A program made the translations under genes and the position numbers. A stretch of DNA of 64,000 bases from positions 2,953,001 through 3,017,000 of the forward strand of contig NZ_CP034448.1 of NCBI RefSeq assembly GCF_003952465.1, written 5' to 3'. A model generated the notes under the pieces. It was not told where the DNA came from. It saw only the letters and a list, made by a program, of their open reading frames with translations, and did not search any database. This DNA comes from Mesorhizobium sp. M1B.F.Ca.ET.045.04.1.1 (lineage in GTDB: Bacteria > Pseudomonadota > Alphaproteobacteria > Rhizobiales > Rhizobiaceae). This document shows, piece after piece, positions 1 through 8,538 of this stretch (positions are counted from its first letter, which is position 1; every line of letters starts with the position of its first letter).

Positions 1-1524
1 ACGATAAACAACAGCGCTGAAGCACTGCTGACCATCATCAACGACATACTCGATTTCTCCAAGGTAGAGGCGGGCAAGCTCGATCTCGATCCTCGGGAGT
101 TCGAACTGCGCGAGTGTCTCGAAAGCGCGGTAGACCTGATCGCGCCAAGGACGGCAGAGAAGGAACTGGACCTCGGCTACGTCGTCGAGCCCGGTGCGCC
201 GGAAACGATTGTGGCCGACAGCAACCGACTACGCCAGGTTCTGATCAACCTGCTCAACAACGCCGTCAAATTCACCGAGCGAGGAGAAATCGTCCTCACT
301 GTCACGGAGTTGTCGTCCAAAGCCGAGGAAGCCAACGCGCACCGCGATGACGGGCGAAAGATGTGCACCCTTCAGTTTGCCGTGCGCGACACGGGTATCG
401 GCATACCCAAGGATCGGATGGATCGCCTTTTTAAATCCTTCAGTCAGATCGATGCCTCTACGACCAGGCGCTATGGCGGGACCGGGCTCGGTCTGGCTAT
501 CAGCCGGCGTCTGGTGGAGTTGATGGGTGGTGAGATCTGGGTCGATAGCGCGGAAGGAAAAGGCACAACGTTCTTCTTCACGATCCGGGCGCCTGTGGCT
601 TCGAGTCAAAAAGCGGCGAACGCACTGCCGGCAACGGGCGAACTGGCCGGCAAACGGCTGCTGGTCGTGGATGACAACGCAACGAACCGGCGCATCATGT
701 CACTGCAGGCGCAGTCATGGAATATGATGGCGTCCGCAAGCGAACATCCGGCCGACGCGCTGCGAAAGCTTGAGGCAGGTGAAGTCTTCGATGTCGTCGT
801 TCTCGACATGAACATGCCTGACATGGATGGGATCGAACTCGCCAGAAAGATACGCGCCCTCGACGGCAGGGAAGCCGTTCCGCTGGTGCTGCTCAGTTCA
901 ATGGCGCCGATGTCGGAGGACAGGAAAAAGGAAATGGAGAGCCTGAGGTTCGCGGCCACACTTTCTAAGCCGATCAAGCCATCGCCGTTGCTCAATACAT
1001 TCCTGTCCATCTTTGTCGGAGCTCCGACACGCTCCATCCGGTCCGATCAGCAGAAGGGGCCGGCTCTCGATAGTACGATGGCGCAGAAGTTTCCGCTTAA
1101 CGTCCTCTTGGTCGACGACAATGCCACCAACCGGAAGCTTGGCTCCAAGGTGCTCGAGCGCCTGGGTTACAAGCCGGAGCTGGCGGTGGACGGGCGGTCG
1201 GCCGTCGCTGCATACACCCACAGCGGTCATGACGTTATCCTGATGGATATCGAAATGCCTGACATGGACGGTCTCGAAGCGACAAGATTGATCCGCGCGC
1301 CCGGCCGCCAGCATGCGCGCCAGCCGTTCATCGTGGCTCTGACCGCCAACGCGATGGCCGGCGATCGCGAGAGGTATCTGGATGCGGGGATGGATGACTA
1401 TCTCAGCAAGCCGCTGCGCGTCGAAGACCTCATCGCATCGCTGAACAGGGCGGTGCTGGCTGGCGGGCACAGGCCTGCCGTTGCAGCGACAGATTTCGAT
1501 GAACCCGGCGTGGCAAGGCTCTAA
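1..1524 (+). CDS. Hybrid sensor histidine kinase, 5' end missing
   Basis: The frame is open from the first base, so the gene starts upstream of the window. The visible part begins in the last helix of a HisKA dimerisation domain (NDILDFSKVEAGKL); the phospho-accepting His lies just outside. A HATPase domain follows, with N box NLLNNAVKFT, G1 box DTGIGIP and G2 box GGTGLGLAI. Two receiver domains come next: receiver 1 at about 652-1010 with its acceptor Asp at 805-807, and receiver 2 at about 1090-1450 with Asp at 1246-1248 (MDIEMPDMDG). Both have the conserved DD pair and Lys. Lacking its own Hpt, it probably works with the Hpt protein encoded just downstream in a His-Asp-His-Asp relay. Its signal cannot be told because the sensor part is not in view. 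Confidence 0.95.
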   Translation, partial: TINNSAEALLTIINDILDFSKVEAGKLDLDPREFELRECLESAVDLIAPRTAEKELDLGYVVEPGAPETIVADSNRLRQVLINLLNNAVKFTERGEIVLTVTELSSKAEEANAHRDDGRKMCTLQFAVRDTGIGIPKDRMDRLFKSFSQIDASTTRRYGGTGLGLAISRRLVELMGGEIWVDSAEGKGTTFFFTIRAPVASSQKAANALPATGELAGKRLLVVDDNATNRRIMSLQAQSWNMMASASEHPADALRKLEAGEVFDVVVLDMNMPDMDGIELARKIRALDGREAVPLVLLSSMAPMSEDRKKEMESLRFAATLSKPIKPSPLLNTFLSIFVGAPTRSIRSDQQKGPALDSTMAQKFPLNVLLVDDNATNRKLGSKVLERLGYKPELAVDGRSAVAAYTHSGHDVILMDIEMPDMDGLEATRLIRAPGRQHARQPFIVALTANAMAGDRERYLDAGMDDYLSKPLRVEDLIASLNRAVLAGGHRPAVAATDFDEPGVARL

Positions 1525-1590
1525 AATATAAAGGACGCACCTTGGAGCAATCGCCACCAGCGCCGTGGCGGCATTGATGGGAGTTATGCG

Positions 1591-1619
1591 CTATCGCTAA
1601 TTTAGCATGTCTGCGATAG
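1591..1619. other. Inverted repeat in the gap between kinase and Hpt genes
   Basis: CTATCGC at 1591-1597 is mirrored by GCGATAG at 1613-1619 with a 15-base spacer. It sits in the 224-base gap between the kinase stop and the Hpt gene. It could be an operator or a weak hairpin. There is no U-run after it, so a terminator is unlikely. Confidence 0.25.
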
Positions 1620-1748
1620 TCTGCATTTTAAACGCGATGGAACTCTGACGAATCCAATCAGGGTTCGATTTCAATCCTACTTCACTAGTGCCGGGCGAAA
1701 CTCGCGGTCAGTGGTTATAGCCAGAAGAAACGAACATCGGGGGGCGTC

Positions 1749-2096
1749 GTGGCGATCGACAGGGGGGCACTGGACAAGTTGCGCGAGCTTGTCGGTGGCG
1801 AAGAGGCTGACCTTGTAGAGCTCGTGGAGTCCTTTCTCGAGGAGGGGCCGTCCATCATGCAGGACATGTGGTCGTCGGCTCGGGCTTCCGACTTGGCGGC
1901 CAGCCGACGGGCTGCTCATTCCCTGAAATCCAATGCGCGGGATATGGGTGCGGCCGAACTCAGCCAGATCTGCGCCCGGGTGGAGGCGCGGTGCGCGAGC
2001 GGCGAGCCGGCGGATTTGGTCGAAATTGATAACGCACAGCGTGCCTTCGATGCCGCCATTACCGAGCTTCGAACAATCTTCAATCTGGGCAAATAG
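1749..2096 (+). CDS. Histidine phosphotransfer (Hpt) protein
   Basis: A free-standing Hpt domain of 115 residues, the usual size for a single four-helix bundle. The motif AAHSLKSNARDMGA carries the phospho-accepting His57. Hpt proteins pass phosphate between a hybrid kinase receiver and a terminal response regulator. The start is GTG, preceded by a G-rich ribosome-binding stretch (GGGGGGCGTC). The gene lies between the hybrid kinase and the receiver-transporter fusion, whose GTG start is one base after this stop, so the last two are probably translationally coupled. The context makes this the middle step of the relay. Confidence 0.88.
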   Translation: MAIDRGALDKLRELVGGEEADLVELVESFLEEGPSIMQDMWSSARASDLAASRRAAHSLKSNARDMGAAELSQICARVEARCASGEPADLVEIDNAQRAFDAAITELRTIFNLGK

Positions 2097-2097
2097 C

Positions 2098-3651
2098 GTG
2101 AGCAACCCTGGCCGAATTCTCATCGTCGACGACTCTCGGACCATCAGGATCAAGCTCAAAAAATCGGTCGAGGCTCTCGGCCATGAAGCCGAGGCTGTAG
2201 AGGACGGACGAGCAGCTCTCGATCTGCTCGCCACCGAAACTTTCGATCTTGTTCTTCTCGACATCATCATGCCGGTGATGGACGGCTTCGAGGTGCTCAC
2301 GAGTCTAAAGGCGTCACCCCGAACACGGGACGTGCCGGTGATCGTGATTTCCGGGCTCGACGATGAGATGAGCAGCGTCGTGAAGGCGATCGAATTGGGC
2401 GCCGAGGATTTCTTGCCCAAGGATTTTGAACTGGCGCTTCTCAAGGCGCGGATTTCCACGTGCATCGAGAAGAAGCGGCTGCGTGACATAGAGAAGGAAT
2501 ATCTGCGCCAGGTGGCCAAGTTGACGAAGGCGGCCGCAACCCTGGAAAGCGGGAGGTTCAACCCTTCAAAGCTGGGCATCAGCGATGTGGCAGGCCGAGC
2601 CGATGGTCTGGGCAAGCTTGCCACTGTCTTCGCCACGATGGCCCAGAAGGTTTATGAGCGCGAGCGGAAGATGCGACAGAACATCCGCACATTCCGTGGC
2701 GCCTTGCTACTGTTGGCGTGTGGAGGACTGTGGGGCCTTGTGGTGCCGCTGTCGAAAATGGCTTCGCTCGTTGAAGCCCACCCGATAGGACTGGCGATCC
2801 TTATCGACGTTATCGGAGCCGTGTTCTGCCTCGGGATAAGCGTGAAGCGCGGGACAATGCCAAGCCTGTCTGCCCTTACGCGCTCGGATTGGAGGTTCAT
2901 CATCGTGCTCGCGTTCATCAGCTCGGTGATCAATCAGCTGCTTGTCTATTGGCTGGCAAGCAAGCTTCCAGCCTTCATCGTCTCTATTGTGATCGTACTA
3001 GAGGGATTCGCCGTATTCCTGTTCGCCGCCTTGATGCGGACTGAGGCGCCCAGCATGAAACGGTTTCTGGGACTTGGATTGGGTCTCGTCGGCATCGTCA
3101 TCATCCTTTTCTTTGGCGAGCCCGGGGAAATGAATACCAACTGGTTGTGGCTTGCCATCGCGCTCGTCATTCCGGTTACTTATGCGACCGAAGACATTTA
3201 CCTCTCGGAGTTCAAGCCCGTTGCAATCGACAGCGTCGCTCTGTTCGGCATGGTCCTGGTTGCTTCGCTTCTGATGCTGATCCCGCTGGCGGCTTTCTAT
3301 GGGGATTTCATACCTGTTGATTTGTTGACCGGAAGGCTTGGCTTGATTGTCGTTCTGATGGCCGTCGCCGGCAATCTGGCTATGTTGCTCTTCATTGCGC
3401 TGATCTCGAGCACAGGTGCAGTGTTCGCAAGCCAGAACGCTTACGCCGTGACCGCGGCCGGCATAGGGTGGAGCATGCTGCTGCTGGGCGAAGCGATACC
3501 GGCCCTTACTTGGGTTTCGTTAGCGCTGATCGTGGTCGGCCTGCTAATGGTCGAACCGAAGCAGGAGGCCGAAGAAGAACCGCCGCTACTCGACGACGAA
3601 TTGGAGGAATTCGTCCCGCGGCTTGATCTGGCGCCGTCTCCCGTTGAATGA
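2098..3651 (+). CDS. Receiver domain fused to EamA/DMT-type membrane transporter
   Basis: The start is the GTG one base after the Hpt stop; an open frame continues further upstream but overlaps Hpt. Residues 1-125 form a response-regulator receiver with acidic pair D11/D12, acceptor D55 (LLDIIMPVMDG) and K108. A helical, charged linker of about 70 residues follows. From about residue 200 to 490 there are some ten hydrophobic segments arranged as two EamA-like halves of the drug/metabolite transporter superfamily, then an acidic cytoplasmic tail. The protein of 517 residues therefore joins a phosphorylation switch to a ten-helix permease. Receivers normally control DNA-binding or enzymatic outputs, so phosphorylation may gate transport directly. 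The transported substrate is unknown. Domain calls are firm; the control idea is inference. Confidence 0.85.
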   Translation: MSNPGRILIVDDSRTIRIKLKKSVEALGHEAEAVEDGRAALDLLATETFDLVLLDIIMPVMDGFEVLTSLKASPRTRDVPVIVISGLDDEMSSVVKAIELGAEDFLPKDFELALLKARISTCIEKKRLRDIEKEYLRQVAKLTKAAATLESGRFNPSKLGISDVAGRADGLGKLATVFATMAQKVYERERKMRQNIRTFRGALLLLACGGLWGLVVPLSKMASLVEAHPIGLAILIDVIGAVFCLGISVKRGTMPSLSALTRSDWRFIIVLAFISSVINQLLVYWLASKLPAFIVSIVIVLEGFAVFLFAALMRTEAPSMKRFLGLGLGLVGIVIILFFGEPGEMNTNWLWLAIALVIPVTYATEDIYLSEFKPVAIDSVALFGMVLVASLLMLIPLAAFYGDFIPVDLLTGRLGLIVVLMAVAGNLAMLLFIALISSTGAVFASQNAYAVTAAGIGWSMLLLGEAIPALTWVSLALIVVGLLMVEPKQEAEEEPPLLDDELEEFVPRLDLAPSPVE

Positions 3652-3711
3652 AAAGATCGAGTCAACGGTCACCAGGCGGCATCGCGAATTCAACCTGACA
3701 ATTCCCTAACA

Positions 3712-3858
3712 TCAGTTTCGGCACTGGCAGCCAAGCTGGCTACTAAGCGCAAGGGCGGGCAGTGCTCCCGGAATGCAAGGTCGAGGTCGATCGCGGGCAT
3801 ACACTGGCTTGAGGGCGCGGTAGAGCCGACCCGAATAGGTGATGGCACCGACGGTCAG
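3712..3858 (-). pseudogene. Remnant of a RES-domain toxin
   Basis: The frame overlapping the end of the Xre-type antitoxin reads LTVGAITYSGRLYRALKPVYAR, which resembles the first residues of RES-domain toxins, the usual partner of this antitoxin class. Similarity stops after about 23 residues and the frame closes at 3712, so most of the toxin, including its catalytic residues, is gone. The fragment is short; the call rests on the motif together with its position immediately downstream of the cognate antitoxin. Confidence 0.5.
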
Positions 3859-4205
3859 GCGTAAATCCCCGCATCGACCGCGTCGATGAAGTCGAGGACC
3901 TCGTCGGCCCGCCCCTCCCGAACGAGCTGCATGGCCGTCCGCCCCGAAAATCCCGGCAGCGGCTCGGAGCGGTACCAGGCATAGGCCATGAGCGCGGAGC
4001 CAAATCGCGGCTCGACCTTGTTGACGATCTCCACCAGCTCGCGCAGGCGGCGCTGTGTTTTGTCTGAACGCACCCGCTCCCGGCGCTGAACCGCGTCTTT
4101 CCCCAGACCAGCGGTACGCGCGATCTCCTCGCTCGTGGTGCGGAAAGCATCCGCGATCTTCTTGGGCGCGAACAAACCGTCATCGGCATATTGTGCCAGA
4201 CCCAT
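3855..4205 (-). CDS. Antitoxin of the Xre/MbcA/ParS family
   Basis: A protein of 116 residues. The C-terminal half (about 60-116, FGSALMAYAWYRSEPLPGF then GRTAMQLVREGRADEVL) matches the toxin-binding domain of Xre/MbcA/ParS antitoxins (DUF2384). The N-terminal half resembles the helix-turn-helix part that binds the operator. The ATG at 4205 is chosen because GGAGG lies seven bases upstream; an open frame extends 13 codons further without a good ribosome-binding site. In this family the antitoxin neutralises a RES toxin that modifies NAD. Here only a toxin fragment follows, so the antitoxin appears orphaned and may persist as an anti-addiction or autoregulatory protein. Confidence 0.8.
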   Translation of the reverse strand: MGLAQYADDGLFAPKKIADAFRTTSEEIARTAGLGKDAVQRRERVRSDKTQRRLRELVEIVNKVEPRFGSALMAYAWYRSEPLPGFSGRTAMQLVREGRADEVLDFIDAVDAGIYA

Positions 4206-4329
4206 CGCAGCACCTCCGTGCAATATCAATAATTGTGACCGCAAAATAGCGTCAAAAAAAGTGAACGCCCTGTCCCACCACGGTGATTTCTCATTCGAAG
4301 CGGCATGACCGTAGCGCTTTTCCTTGGCC

Positions 4330-4773
4330 TCAATGCGAGCCGGATGAAAGCTGGTCCAGGGTCACGCATAGATTGGCTATTTCTCGAGGAGCCTTCTGAT
4401 TGAGCACCCTGGTCAGCCGCTCATCGGCGGTCACGAAGCGCCAGTTCCGGCTCATCGCCAGACAGATATACATGCAATCGTAGGCCGGATGGCCAATGTC
4501 CGTAGCCAGTTCGGTCGCCTTGGCGAGCAGTCCGCGCATGCCGAACAATTCGATATCGCTGCGCTCAAGCAAATTCGCGGCGAGCTTCGCCTCCTCGCGA
4601 CTGAGCTCGCCGCGCTGAACCTTCTTCCAGAAAATGTTGGCGCACTCGACCGTCAGAAGCTCCGGCGCTGCGAAACGATGACCGTGCCGCAAGCCAAGCG
4701 CGAGAGGCGTGCCATCTTCCTCCACCACCCATTTGACGGCGATGCTGGCATCGATGACGAGCGTTTCCGTCAC
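4330..4773 (-). CDS. vapC: VapC-like PIN-domain ribonuclease toxin
   Basis: A PIN-domain protein of 147 residues, typical VapC length. The four acidic metal-binding positions are visible: D8 (LVIDASIAVKW), E43 (LTVECANIF), D99 (HPAYDCMYICLA) and D117 (TADERL). VapC toxins cleave tRNA or rRNA when freed from the antitoxin. Its ATG overlaps the stop of the upstream antitoxin gene by four bases (ATGA), the usual arrangement for coupled, stoichiometric synthesis. Nothing suggests inactivation. Confidence 0.9.
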   Translation of the reverse strand: MTETLVIDASIAVKWVVEEDGTPLALGLRHGHRFAAPELLTVECANIFWKKVQRGELSREEAKLAANLLERSDIELFGMRGLLAKATELATDIGHPAYDCMYICLAMSRNWRFVTADERLTRVLNQKAPREIANLCVTLDQLSSGSH

Positions 4774-5021
4774 CGCTCGTCACGTCCTTCGCGCAGCAAG
4801 ACCTCGGCGGGTGTCTGCTTGCGCTGCGCAGTTAGTTGCCGCAACTGGGCCGCCAGCTCATCGAACGAGAGTTCGACCTCCGTTTCCAAAGCCTGTCTCA
4901 GAATCTCGCGATGTTCGGCTTCAGCCGAGCGCCCATGTCGGGCGGCCCGCGTCTTGAGCTTGGCGATTAGATCGTCGTCCAGATTACGGACGTGCAGATT
5001 CCCGGCCACGGGGCCCTCCAT
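4770..5021 (-). CDS. vapB: VapB/FitA-like ribbon-helix-helix antitoxin
   Basis: The sequence LHVRNLDDDLIAKLKTRAA followed by HGRSAEAEHREILRQAL is the FitA-type ribbon-helix-helix DNA-binding domain with the arginine-rich HGRSxExE signature. The C-terminal part should wrap around the toxin. Two starts are possible: ATG at 5021 (83 residues), or GTG at 5009, which has GGAGG at an ideal five-base distance and may be the true start. The antitoxin normally represses its own operon. It precedes vapC with a four-base overlap. Confidence 0.87.
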   Translation of the reverse strand: MEGPVAGNLHVRNLDDDLIAKLKTRAARHGRSAEAEHREILRQALETEVELSFDELAAQLRQLTAQRKQTPAEVLLREGRDER

Positions 5022-5062
5022 GATCTCATTGAGCACAAAGATAGCAATCGATGTCCTCCTGA

Positions 5063-5539
5063 TCAAGATTTGCGCCGAATTCGGCGCAGCTCGCCAAACT
5101 CGCAGTCTGTTCCGGATATCTCCGTGCGCCGGAACGTGTCCTCCGTGGCGGCGACGTCTTGCTCAACTTGCGCCAGCTCGCCGCCCACGCGCTCCATCTC
5201 CTGGCTGGCTTTGCTGTTGAAGTCGGTCTCCGATGACAGGACTGAAATCTCGGTCTCCTCGATCTGCTGCCCCGAGCGCGCGATCATCGCCTCGTTGGAA
5301 GCCATGTTGGCGCGAAGCTGGGCCCGCCCCCTTTCAAGGGCCAGAGGCTCGGGCTTGCGCAGGAGGCCGTTTTCCACGAGACGCTCCTTGCCGACCACCT
5401 CCTCCTCCATGATCCGGATCTGCTCGGACAGGCCTTCGTTCTCGCGCTCCGTCGCGGCGATTTCCTGCTTCAGCTCGGCTTCCCGGCGCTGAAGGATCGA
5501 CTTCTGCTCCTCCACCGAACGCCGCTGGAGGTCGAACAT
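5063..5539 (-). pseudogene. Truncated HlyD-type membrane fusion protein
   Basis: The segment FDLQRRSVEEQKSILQRREA up to ATEDTFRRTEI resembles the coiled-coil hairpin and the following lipoyl-proximal part of type I secretion adaptors of the HlyD/PrsE family. The membrane anchor and the C-terminal beta domain are both missing: upstream of residue 53 of the open frame similarity stops, and downstream the frame runs into unrelated residues right after RRTEI. It is a gene fragment, unrelated in position to the intact HlyD genes at 28.9 and 56.7 kb. Confidence 0.65.
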
Positions 5540-5700
5540 CCTTACAGCGGCTTGTCGATCCAGTCTTCGTCCGAAAGCATGCGGGGCGAGGGCGCGCGTC
5601 AAGTCCGACCGTGCTTGCCGTGGAAGCTCGAGACTGCGCTGTGGCTCGAACAGCTCGACCGGATTGACGGCGGGTCGTCGAAGGAGCGCCCTCATGGCAA

Positions 5701-5859
5701 GTGAACGCGACAGAGACCCTCGTCACCAGTACGGACAAGATGCAAATTCGGCTGCAGGAGACGATGGACCACCTGCGCCAGGATATCGCCAAGGTGGATG
5801 AGCCGCAGTTGAGGGCTATGTTCGAAACAACCACCGTTGGCTACCTCCTTTCGATCTGA
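5701..5859 (+). CDS. Short helical ORF, possibly a gene fragment
   Basis: A 52-codon frame opens with GTG and reads as an amphipathic helical protein (MQIRLQETMDHLRQDIAKVD, then PQLRAMFETT). It starts next to the end of the HlyD remnant on the other strand. Length and position among remnants suggest a broken gene rather than a working one. I do not recognise a family with confidence. Confidence 0.25.
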   Translation: MNATETLVTSTDKMQIRLQETMDHLRQDIAKVDEPQLRAMFETTTVGYLLSI

Positions 5860-6005
5860 GACTTGGCGGTTCCCTATTCGCGAAGGGCGAAGCCCGCGCA
5901 GTTAAGCCAACCAACCAATCTTCTTCCTTGCGCTTTTCGATTTGAGGAACCCGCGGGAGGTAGGGCCGTTCCTCGTTAAGAACCAAGTCCTATTGGGAGG
6001 TGTCC

Positions 6006-6407
6006 ATGTCTATACGAATAGCCACCGCATCGGCGTTCATCTTAGCGATCGCTTCGCCGGCTTTTGCCGACTGCGCACATGAATTGAAGGCACTCGAGCC
6101 TAACGTCACCACTGCCGAAACGGGCGCAGTCCCTGACAACAAGTCGGGTATTCCGGCGACGAAGCACCAAGCCGAGGTCCTGGCCGGCAAGCAACAGGGC
6201 GGCAACAGCGAGGTCACTGGATCAACGGCGGGAGCTGTAAAGCCCACAACACCTCATCAGGAGCAAGTGACTGGCGCCCGCAGCGGTCAAAGCGCCGAAC
6301 ATCCCAGCCAACTGATGGCTGAAGCGCGTAAGATGTCCCAAGCTGGCGACGAGCAAGGGTGCATGAAAAAACTGGCAGAGCTCAAGGAGGCTCTTGGCGT
6401 TAAGTGA
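6006..6407 (+). CDS. Small exported protein of unknown function
   Basis: The predicted protein of 133 residues begins with a clear Sec signal peptide (hydrophobic AFILAIASPAFA, cleavage expected after AFA) and continues as a hydrophilic, Gln/Thr/Ser-rich chain. Two cysteines, one just after the cleavage site (DCAHELK) and one near the C-terminus (GCMKKL), could form a disulfide. GGGAGG five bases before the ATG at 6006 fixes the start. The C-terminal 40 residues look like a small helical pair. It should be periplasmic. No known domain was recognised. Confidence 0.75.
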   Translation: MSIRIATASAFILAIASPAFADCAHELKALEPNVTTAETGAVPDNKSGIPATKHQAEVLAGKQQGGNSEVTGSTAGAVKPTTPHQEQVTGARSGQSAEHPSQLMAEARKMSQAGDEQGCMKKLAELKEALGVK

Positions 6408-6504
6408 CTGCCGGTCGATCAAGATCGGTGGACCAATGCGCACGGTCGCCGGCTACCAGGTGGCTCGCCTGTAGGACGAGGCCCAGGATTCGGAGCTCCT
6501 GGCG

Positions 6505-6812
6505 GTGCTCGTGCTTCTCACTCTGTCGCTCGGCCTCAACTTCTTCTTCATCGGCTATGCCGCTCACGGCCTACGCCAGGCCGCGGCGGCGCGCGGGCTG
6601 ATCCCTGAAATCGCGGGCGCCTATTCGCCGGAGGTGCGCGAGGGATTCCGCACGGTCATGCGCGATAATCGCGCCCGACCTTCGAAGCGCTGCGAGAACT
6701 GCGCGCCGCACGCGCCGATCTGGCTGCGACCGAGAAGGCTGAGCCCTTCGATGAAGCTGCGGTGACCAAAGCGATCGCTGCAGTGGGCGTCGCAGTGAAG
6801 GGCGATCGCTGA
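6505..6812 (+). pseudogene. Frameshifted membrane-anchored periplasmic protein (metal-sensor-like)
   Basis: From GTG at 6505 the frame encodes an N-terminal membrane anchor (VLLTLSLGLNFFFIGYAAHG) and a helical start resembling small periplasmic heavy-metal sensor/resistance proteins of the CnrX/Spy kind. Near 6678 the coding moves to another frame: one added base would give RARTFEALRELRAARADLA, running on to the stop at 6810-6812. The anchor plus a helical hairpin of about 100 residues fits the family, but the family assignment is tentative. The single-base defect may be real or a sequencing error. Confidence 0.45.
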
Positions 6813-6878
6813 TCGATGCCAGTCGACAGTCTATGCATTCCTGTCAAAGGGCCAAGAACCGAGTGCTCATTGCAAATA

Positions 6879-6908
6879 TGTTGAACGTAAACTACGTTAT
6901 GTTCAACA
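6879..6908. promoter_or_regulatory. Palindromic operator of the 6.9 kb toxin-antitoxin pair
   Basis: TGTTGAAC at 6879-6886 and GTTCAACA at 6901-6908 are perfect inverted copies. Nested inside is a second inverted repeat, AACGTA and TACGTT around AAC. The ribosome-binding site AGGAGG and the antitoxin ATG follow within 13 bases. The location overlaps where a promoter would be, fitting autorepression by the toxin-antitoxin complex. Confidence 0.65.
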
Positions 6909-6920
6909 CAGGAGGTTGGC

Positions 6921-7217
6921 ATGGGTGCTCAGATCCATACTGCTGCAGACAGCGAAGCAAAGGTCGCGCTGACCCGTAACAAGCTCGTCCTTGAGCAGGC
7001 GAGGGCCGTTGGTCTGCTCGGCTCTGCTAAGAACACGCGTTTGTCGGGGCGTGTATCGTCGGACCTGATCGCCGCGGCCAAGAAGCGCGCCCACGTCACT
7101 TCGGACACCGAGTTATTGGAGCTTGCGCTGTCGCGCCTGGCGCTGGAGGACGATTTGGGGGCTCGTCTCGTCAAGCGCAAAGGCAGCATTCCCTCGGATA
7201 TCGACCTTGGGATTTGA
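6921..7217 (+). CDS. Putative antitoxin of a PIN-type toxin-antitoxin pair
   Basis: A protein of 98 residues with a strong AGGAGG eight bases upstream of its ATG. The middle (LSGRVSSDLIAAAKKRAHV, then SDTELLELALSRLAL) looks like a ribbon-helix-helix type DNA-binding segment, and the acidic C-terminus (IPSDIDLGI) could bind the toxin. It overlaps the start of the following PIN-like gene by 11 bases and lies directly behind a palindromic operator. Order, overlap and size fit an antitoxin. The family was not identified by name. Confidence 0.7.
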   Translation: MGAQIHTAADSEAKVALTRNKLVLEQARAVGLLGSAKNTRLSGRVSSDLIAAAKKRAHVTSDTELLELALSRLALEDDLGARLVKRKGSIPSDIDLGI

Positions 7218-7794
7218 TCTTTCCGAAACTCTGCGAGCACTCAAGCCCCAGAAAAAAGGAACACTCGCGCGCCGGGCCGATGACGATCTGCCATGGAGCG
7301 ACGACGAACCGATTATCGGCGGTCCATTGTTTCTGGACACTACCGTCTATCTGGATGTTCTGCAGGGTCGATCGCCGGCAGGGGTGGATACGCTTTTAAC
7401 GTATCGGCTGTGCCACCATTCGGCGGTGAGCCTTTCCGAGTTGACACACCTGTTCGGCCGGCTGGATCCGAAGCGTATCTCTACGAAGGCTGTTCTGGAA
7501 ACGATCCAAGCCACGATCGCGGACATACCGGAGCACAGACTTCATACCCCCGATACTGCCGTCTGGGGGCAAGCCGGGATCCTCGCTGGTCTGCTCTTCC
7601 GAATGAGCAATTTGCCAAAGGGCGAAGGTCACGAACGCAAGTTCGTCAACGACGCTCTGGTTTTCCTACAGGCACGTCAACTAGGTGCAAGCGTGCTCAC
7701 GGGAAACATCCGGGACTTCGACTTTCTTTCCCAACTCGTTCCGACAGGGCGCATTGTTCTGTACCGCACCCCAGAAGCGTCGCGATCCGTGTGA
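7207..7794 (+). CDS. PIN-like ribonuclease toxin
   Basis: Taking the TTG at 7207 that overlaps the antitoxin end gives 195 residues; no better start exists in the overlap. The motif LFLDTTVYLDVL (D44), the SELTHLF helix (E78), FVNDALVFLQARQLG (D149) and the LTGNIRDFDFL loop (D170) follow the acidic pattern of PIN nucleases. An extra N-terminal arm of about 40 residues precedes the domain. It is probably an RNA-cleaving toxin controlled by the upstream gene. It is longer than classical VapC, so target and subfamily stay open. Confidence 0.72.
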   Translation: MGFDLSETLRALKPQKKGTLARRADDDLPWSDDEPIIGGPLFLDTTVYLDVLQGRSPAGVDTLLTYRLCHHSAVSLSELTHLFGRLDPKRISTKAVLETIQATIADIPEHRLHTPDTAVWGQAGILAGLLFRMSNLPKGEGHERKFVNDALVFLQARQLGASVLTGNIRDFDFLSQLVPTGRIVLYRTPEASRSV

Positions 7795-8538
7795 ACGGAC
7801 GCGAGCGGATGGTTCACGCCAAAGGATGTAGAGATACCATTTAGCCGGATCGTTGGGGCAGCAAGGCGCGTCGACCACTTCAACGCAAACTTCAAAGAGT
7901 TCGCGTCGGCAAAGCGCGGCAACATTCTCAACCCTATCGCTTTCGGTTCACCGATTCCGCGATGCTGCCCTATGTTCTGATGAAGGGCATAGCCGACAAG
8001 CTCGTTGACGAAACGCGATGGCTATTCTGTCTGCTCCCGAGCAGGAAGACCTTTTTTCCAAGGGGCGCTAGCCGCTTTTTGGCGATCTTGCTTTGCTCTG
8101 TTGCCGTTGAGTCGTCACCAGATCGGCGATCGACTTCGCCACTGGTTAGGATCGCGCGGGCGCTTTGGGTGCTTTTCCGTCATTGCTTTCAAACCGACCC
8201 ACTACCCAGCGCAGCACGCCAGGGAAGGGTAGATCCCCTGCCGCGATCGACACCGCTCGCACGGAAACTAGTCCTCCTCCTGTTCCTTAGGTTCGCCAGA
8301 CCATACGAGAGAATACGAAGGAAATGGGTTGGCGAATCATCCGCTAAGTATTGATTTTCCGTGGAAAACACCGACCCTAAGCGACTAACATAATCGTTAT
8401 TCGCCAATGCGTTACGAAGCAGTTCTATGCGGGAACGGCGGTCTCTTCATGGACTGCGAGATGGCGCGCGGGGCCGATGGGGCCTTGACCTGATACGCGT
8501 TCTCCGAAATGCTGCGGTGTGGTTGCATATCATAGGTC
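7795..8538. other. Region without recognisable genes
   Basis: About 740 bases between the PIN toxin and the catabolic cluster. Open frames here have no recognisable domain or convincing ribosome-binding site. A 28-codon frame from 8408 has gene-like composition but is too short to judge. The stretch is probably decayed accessory DNA. Confidence 0.4.

Noticed and set aside
1933..2097. Upstream extension of the receiver-transporter frame
   Set aside because: It overlaps the Hpt gene in another frame and lacks receiver residues; GTG 2098 right after the Hpt stop fits the domain boundary.
7962..8354. A 130-codon plus frame in the gap before the catabolic cluster
   Set aside because: Arg/Leu-rich without a recognisable motif or good start; probably chance.
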